A stretch of 64,000 nucleotides of DNA from JBEBVQ01 sp964527735. GTDB lineage: Bacteria; Bacteroidota; Bacteroidia; Chitinophagales; Chitinophagaceae. The position numbers and the translations under genes were made by a program. The notes beneath the pieces were generated by a model. It was not told where the DNA came from, made no database searches, and worked only from the letters and a program-made list of their open reading frames with translations. Below, piece by piece: positions 62,313 through 64,000 of the stretch (position 1 is its first letter; every line of letters starts with the position of its first letter). The stretch spans positions 186,001 through 250,000 of the forward strand of contig CAZGPG010000003.1 of the NCBI GenBank assembly GCA_964527735.1, in the 5' to 3' direction.

Positions 62313-64000
62313 ATGAAACGCCGCTTCAGTAGGAAAATACTCATTTTGAAAATTATAATTCAATGTGTCTGCCGGGCGCTCCGGATACCCGGTACGGTAG
62401 CACGGTTTATTATATTGTACACGCCTGTGTTGCTGTTTTGGTCTGTTACGTTTGCTCAGGATCTGCCACATACCTATATTTTACCTCCTTATTATTACCC
62501 GGCATCGCCCGATACTGCGGCTGTTTCAGGTCTGATACGGCAGGCGGGGTTGCTGCAGGTCCGCTCACCCGACAGCTCTTTGCTCTTGCTGCGTATGGCT
62601 TTCCGGAAAAGCGTGCAGAGCGGCTATACCTATGGGGCTGCCGACGCATTACTGAGCATGGGTATTGTGTATGGAAACGAAGGGGATTACCGGAACGGTC
62701 TCCGGGTGTTCCGGCAGGCGCTGCCTTACAGCCAGGCCGCCGGAACAGAGCCTGTGAACCTGACTGCCAGCATTTACAACAATATAGGACTGGTATATTA
62801 TTACCTCGGTAATTACAGCCGGGCGGTATATTATTATTATCACTCGATCGCGGAAGAGACAGGCAGCCGGGCTATCAGGGATATCTCTGCTAAAGGTTCC
62901 CGTTCGCTCGTGTTTTATTATAATAACCTGTCGGTGCTTCTTTTGAATATCAAGCAATATGACCAGGCAAAATATTACCTCGGCATTGCGGCCGGGATCG
63001 TAAAGGCGCAAAAGCTGAGGCAACTGGAACCGTTGCTGTTGGTCAATAAGGGTTCGCTGTTTGTAGCGGACAATGAGCTGGATAAAGCGCGCGAATGCTT
63101 TGAGGAGGCTATCAGAACAGGCCGGTTATATAACCATCCTCAGGCTGTACGTGCAGCCGGCTATGGGCTGGGGGAGGTCTTGCTGAAAAAAGGAAGTCCG
63201 GCACAGGCGATACCTTATCTGGAAACAGCCCTGCAGAACCGCAGCAAATCCAGCCTGTATTATTCATCTGCCATGCCTGTTTACCTGCTGGGCACTGCCT
63301 GGTACGAGACGAAGGATTATAAGAAAGCGGAGCGTTACCTGATGTTATCCCTGGAGGAAGCCCGCGCAGCCGGCACGTTGAAAGACATCATGAATATACA
63401 TGACAAGTTGGCGTCTGTATACATGGAAACAGGACAATACAGGGATGCGGCTGTACATCGCCTGGCATATAGCCGGATGAAAGACAGCCTGCTCGATATT
63501 GAGCAGGGAGCAGCAATACACCGGATGGAAGTGCAATACCGCACCGCGCAAAAAGACAAGACACTGGCATACCAGCAGCTCGTTATCCAGCGCAAGAATA
63601 CATGGATATGGACTATATCCGCAACATTGGCATTGTTGATCCTGCTTATACTCGCTTTTACCCGTCATCGTCAGCGACTGCAGCAGAAAAAAATACACAT
63701 TCTGGAACAGCAAAAGGAAATACGCTCGCTGAAGGCCGTAATGCAGGGAGAAGAAAAGGAACGGATGCGCATAGCGCGCGAACTGCACGACGGGATCGGC
63801 GGTATGCTGGCGGCGATTAAAATGAGCTTCAGCACCTTTCAGCGTTGGCAGGGCCTTGCCGGCAACAGCGACTATAATGACCTGATGCAGATGCTCGACG
63901 AAACCGGGCGGGAGCTGCACCAGACAGCGCATAACCTGATGCCGGATATGCTTATCAGGCACGGCCTGGCCGAAACATTACGCATGTATTGCGAAACCAT
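62313..64000 (+). CDS. TPR-containing sensor histidine kinase, third copy (3' end outside window)
   Basis: The frame from the ATG at 62313 is open to the window end, 562 codons. It has a signal peptide or anchor (ending LLFWSVTFAQ), TPR-like repeats at about 80-420 (NGLRVFRQALPYSQAAG, AVYYYYHSIAEETGSR, AKYYLGIAAGIVKAQ), a membrane helix near 433 (WIWTISATLALLILLILAF), and a HisKA_3 domain with His in RIARELHDGIGGMLAAIK. The HATPase domain lies beyond the edge. The order matches the kinases at 22708 and 47937, so a LuxR-type regulator is expected next. A shorter open frame at 62363-62812 is out of phase and not real. Confidence 0.9.
   Translation, partial: MKRRFSRKILILKIIIQCVCRALRIPGTVARFIILYTPVLLFWSVTFAQDLPHTYILPPYYYPASPDTAAVSGLIRQAGLLQVRSPDSSLLLLRMAFRKSVQSGYTYGAADALLSMGIVYGNEGDYRNGLRVFRQALPYSQAAGTEPVNLTASIYNNIGLVYYYLGNYSRAVYYYYHSIAEETGSRAIRDISAKGSRSLVFYYNNLSVLLLNIKQYDQAKYYLGIAAGIVKAQKLRQLEPLLLVNKGSLFVADNELDKARECFEEAIRTGRLYNHPQAVRAAGYGLGEVLLKKGSPAQAIPYLETALQNRSKSSLYYSSAMPVYLLGTAWYETKDYKKAERYLMLSLEEARAAGTLKDIMNIHDKLASVYMETGQYRDAAVHRLAYSRMKDSLLDIEQGAAIHRMEVQYRTAQKDKTLAYQQLVIQRKNTWIWTISATLALLILLILAFTRHRQRLQQKKIHILEQQKEIRSLKAVMQGEEKERMRIARELHDGIGGMLAAIKMSFSTFQRWQGLAGNSDYNDLMQMLDETGRELHQTAHNLMPDMLIRHGLAETLRMYCET

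Noticed and set aside
62363..62812. A 149-codon open frame at the start of the third kinase region
   Set aside because: It is out of phase with the kinase frame beginning at 62313, which carries the signal peptide, TPR repeats and HisKA_3 motif and is open to the window end.

Overview
The window is chromosomal DNA of a Bacteroidota bacterium, most likely of the Chitinophagales/Chitinophagaceae. The grounds are: gliding ABC-transporter genes gldF and gldG; many secreted proteins with type IX secretion system (T9SS) C-terminal domains of type A (YPNP motif) and type B (gliding-motility-associated C-terminus); a carboxypeptidase-regulated TonB-type receptor; a murF-alr fusion; TAnnTTTG -7 promoter boxes; and almost no Shine-Dalgarno sequences. 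Genus-level assignment is inference. No rRNA, tRNA or CRISPR array was found.

Layout. 1-3.4 kb: mfd, cut at the left edge by a few codons, then a SAM methyltransferase. 4.3-8.5 kb: gldF, gldG and a DUF4340 gene; a MITE-like element with target-site duplication lies before gldF and a related palindrome lies between gldF and gldG. 8.6-15.7 kb: murF-alr, convergent asnB, and an outer-membrane receptor. 16-20.8 kb (minus strand): a tight operon of a BatA-type protein, a dihydroorotase homologue lacking catalytic residues, DUF4199 and a GT2 glycosyltransferase. 20.9-22.0 kb: an intact PIN-type toxin-antitoxin pair beside the wreck of a second one. 22.0-27.1 kb: a TPR histidine kinase and LuxR-type regulator divergent from a secreted SBBP-repeat protein. 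27.2-32.8 kb: polA, a YiiX-like papain-fold protein, a DUF4878 lipoprotein and a nucleoside-recognition membrane protein. 33-43.1 kb: a Crp/Fnr regulator, a 56-bp perfect palindrome, and three secreted surface genes including a 1.9-k-residue tail-fibre-like protein with an S74 chaperone domain, followed by an overlapping ORF6N gene. 43.2-47.2 kb: recJ, kynurenine 3-monooxygenase and a DinD-like gene. 47.3-60.7 kb: a second TPR kinase/regulator pair divergent from an RCC1-repeat giant, then a T9SS type B protein, an ASPIC/UnbV FG-GAP protein, and a chimeric locus where a sensor-gene 5' end is joined to a truncated copy of that FG-GAP gene. 60.8-64 kb: a FISUMP-type secreted protein divergent from a third TPR histidine kinase that runs off the right edge.

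The most interesting pattern is the threefold repetition of one layout: a TPR/HisKA_3 histidine kinase (two with a LuxR-type regulator in the window) is divergently transcribed from a secreted protein. The three secreted proteins have unrelated N-terminal halves but share one homologous C-terminal module of about 150 residues (Ig-like segment plus T9SS sorting signal). The other T9SS proteins in the window lack this module and are not next to a kinase. Several families of intergenic inverted repeats also punctuate gene ends, and two of them supply or touch the stop codons of neighbouring genes.
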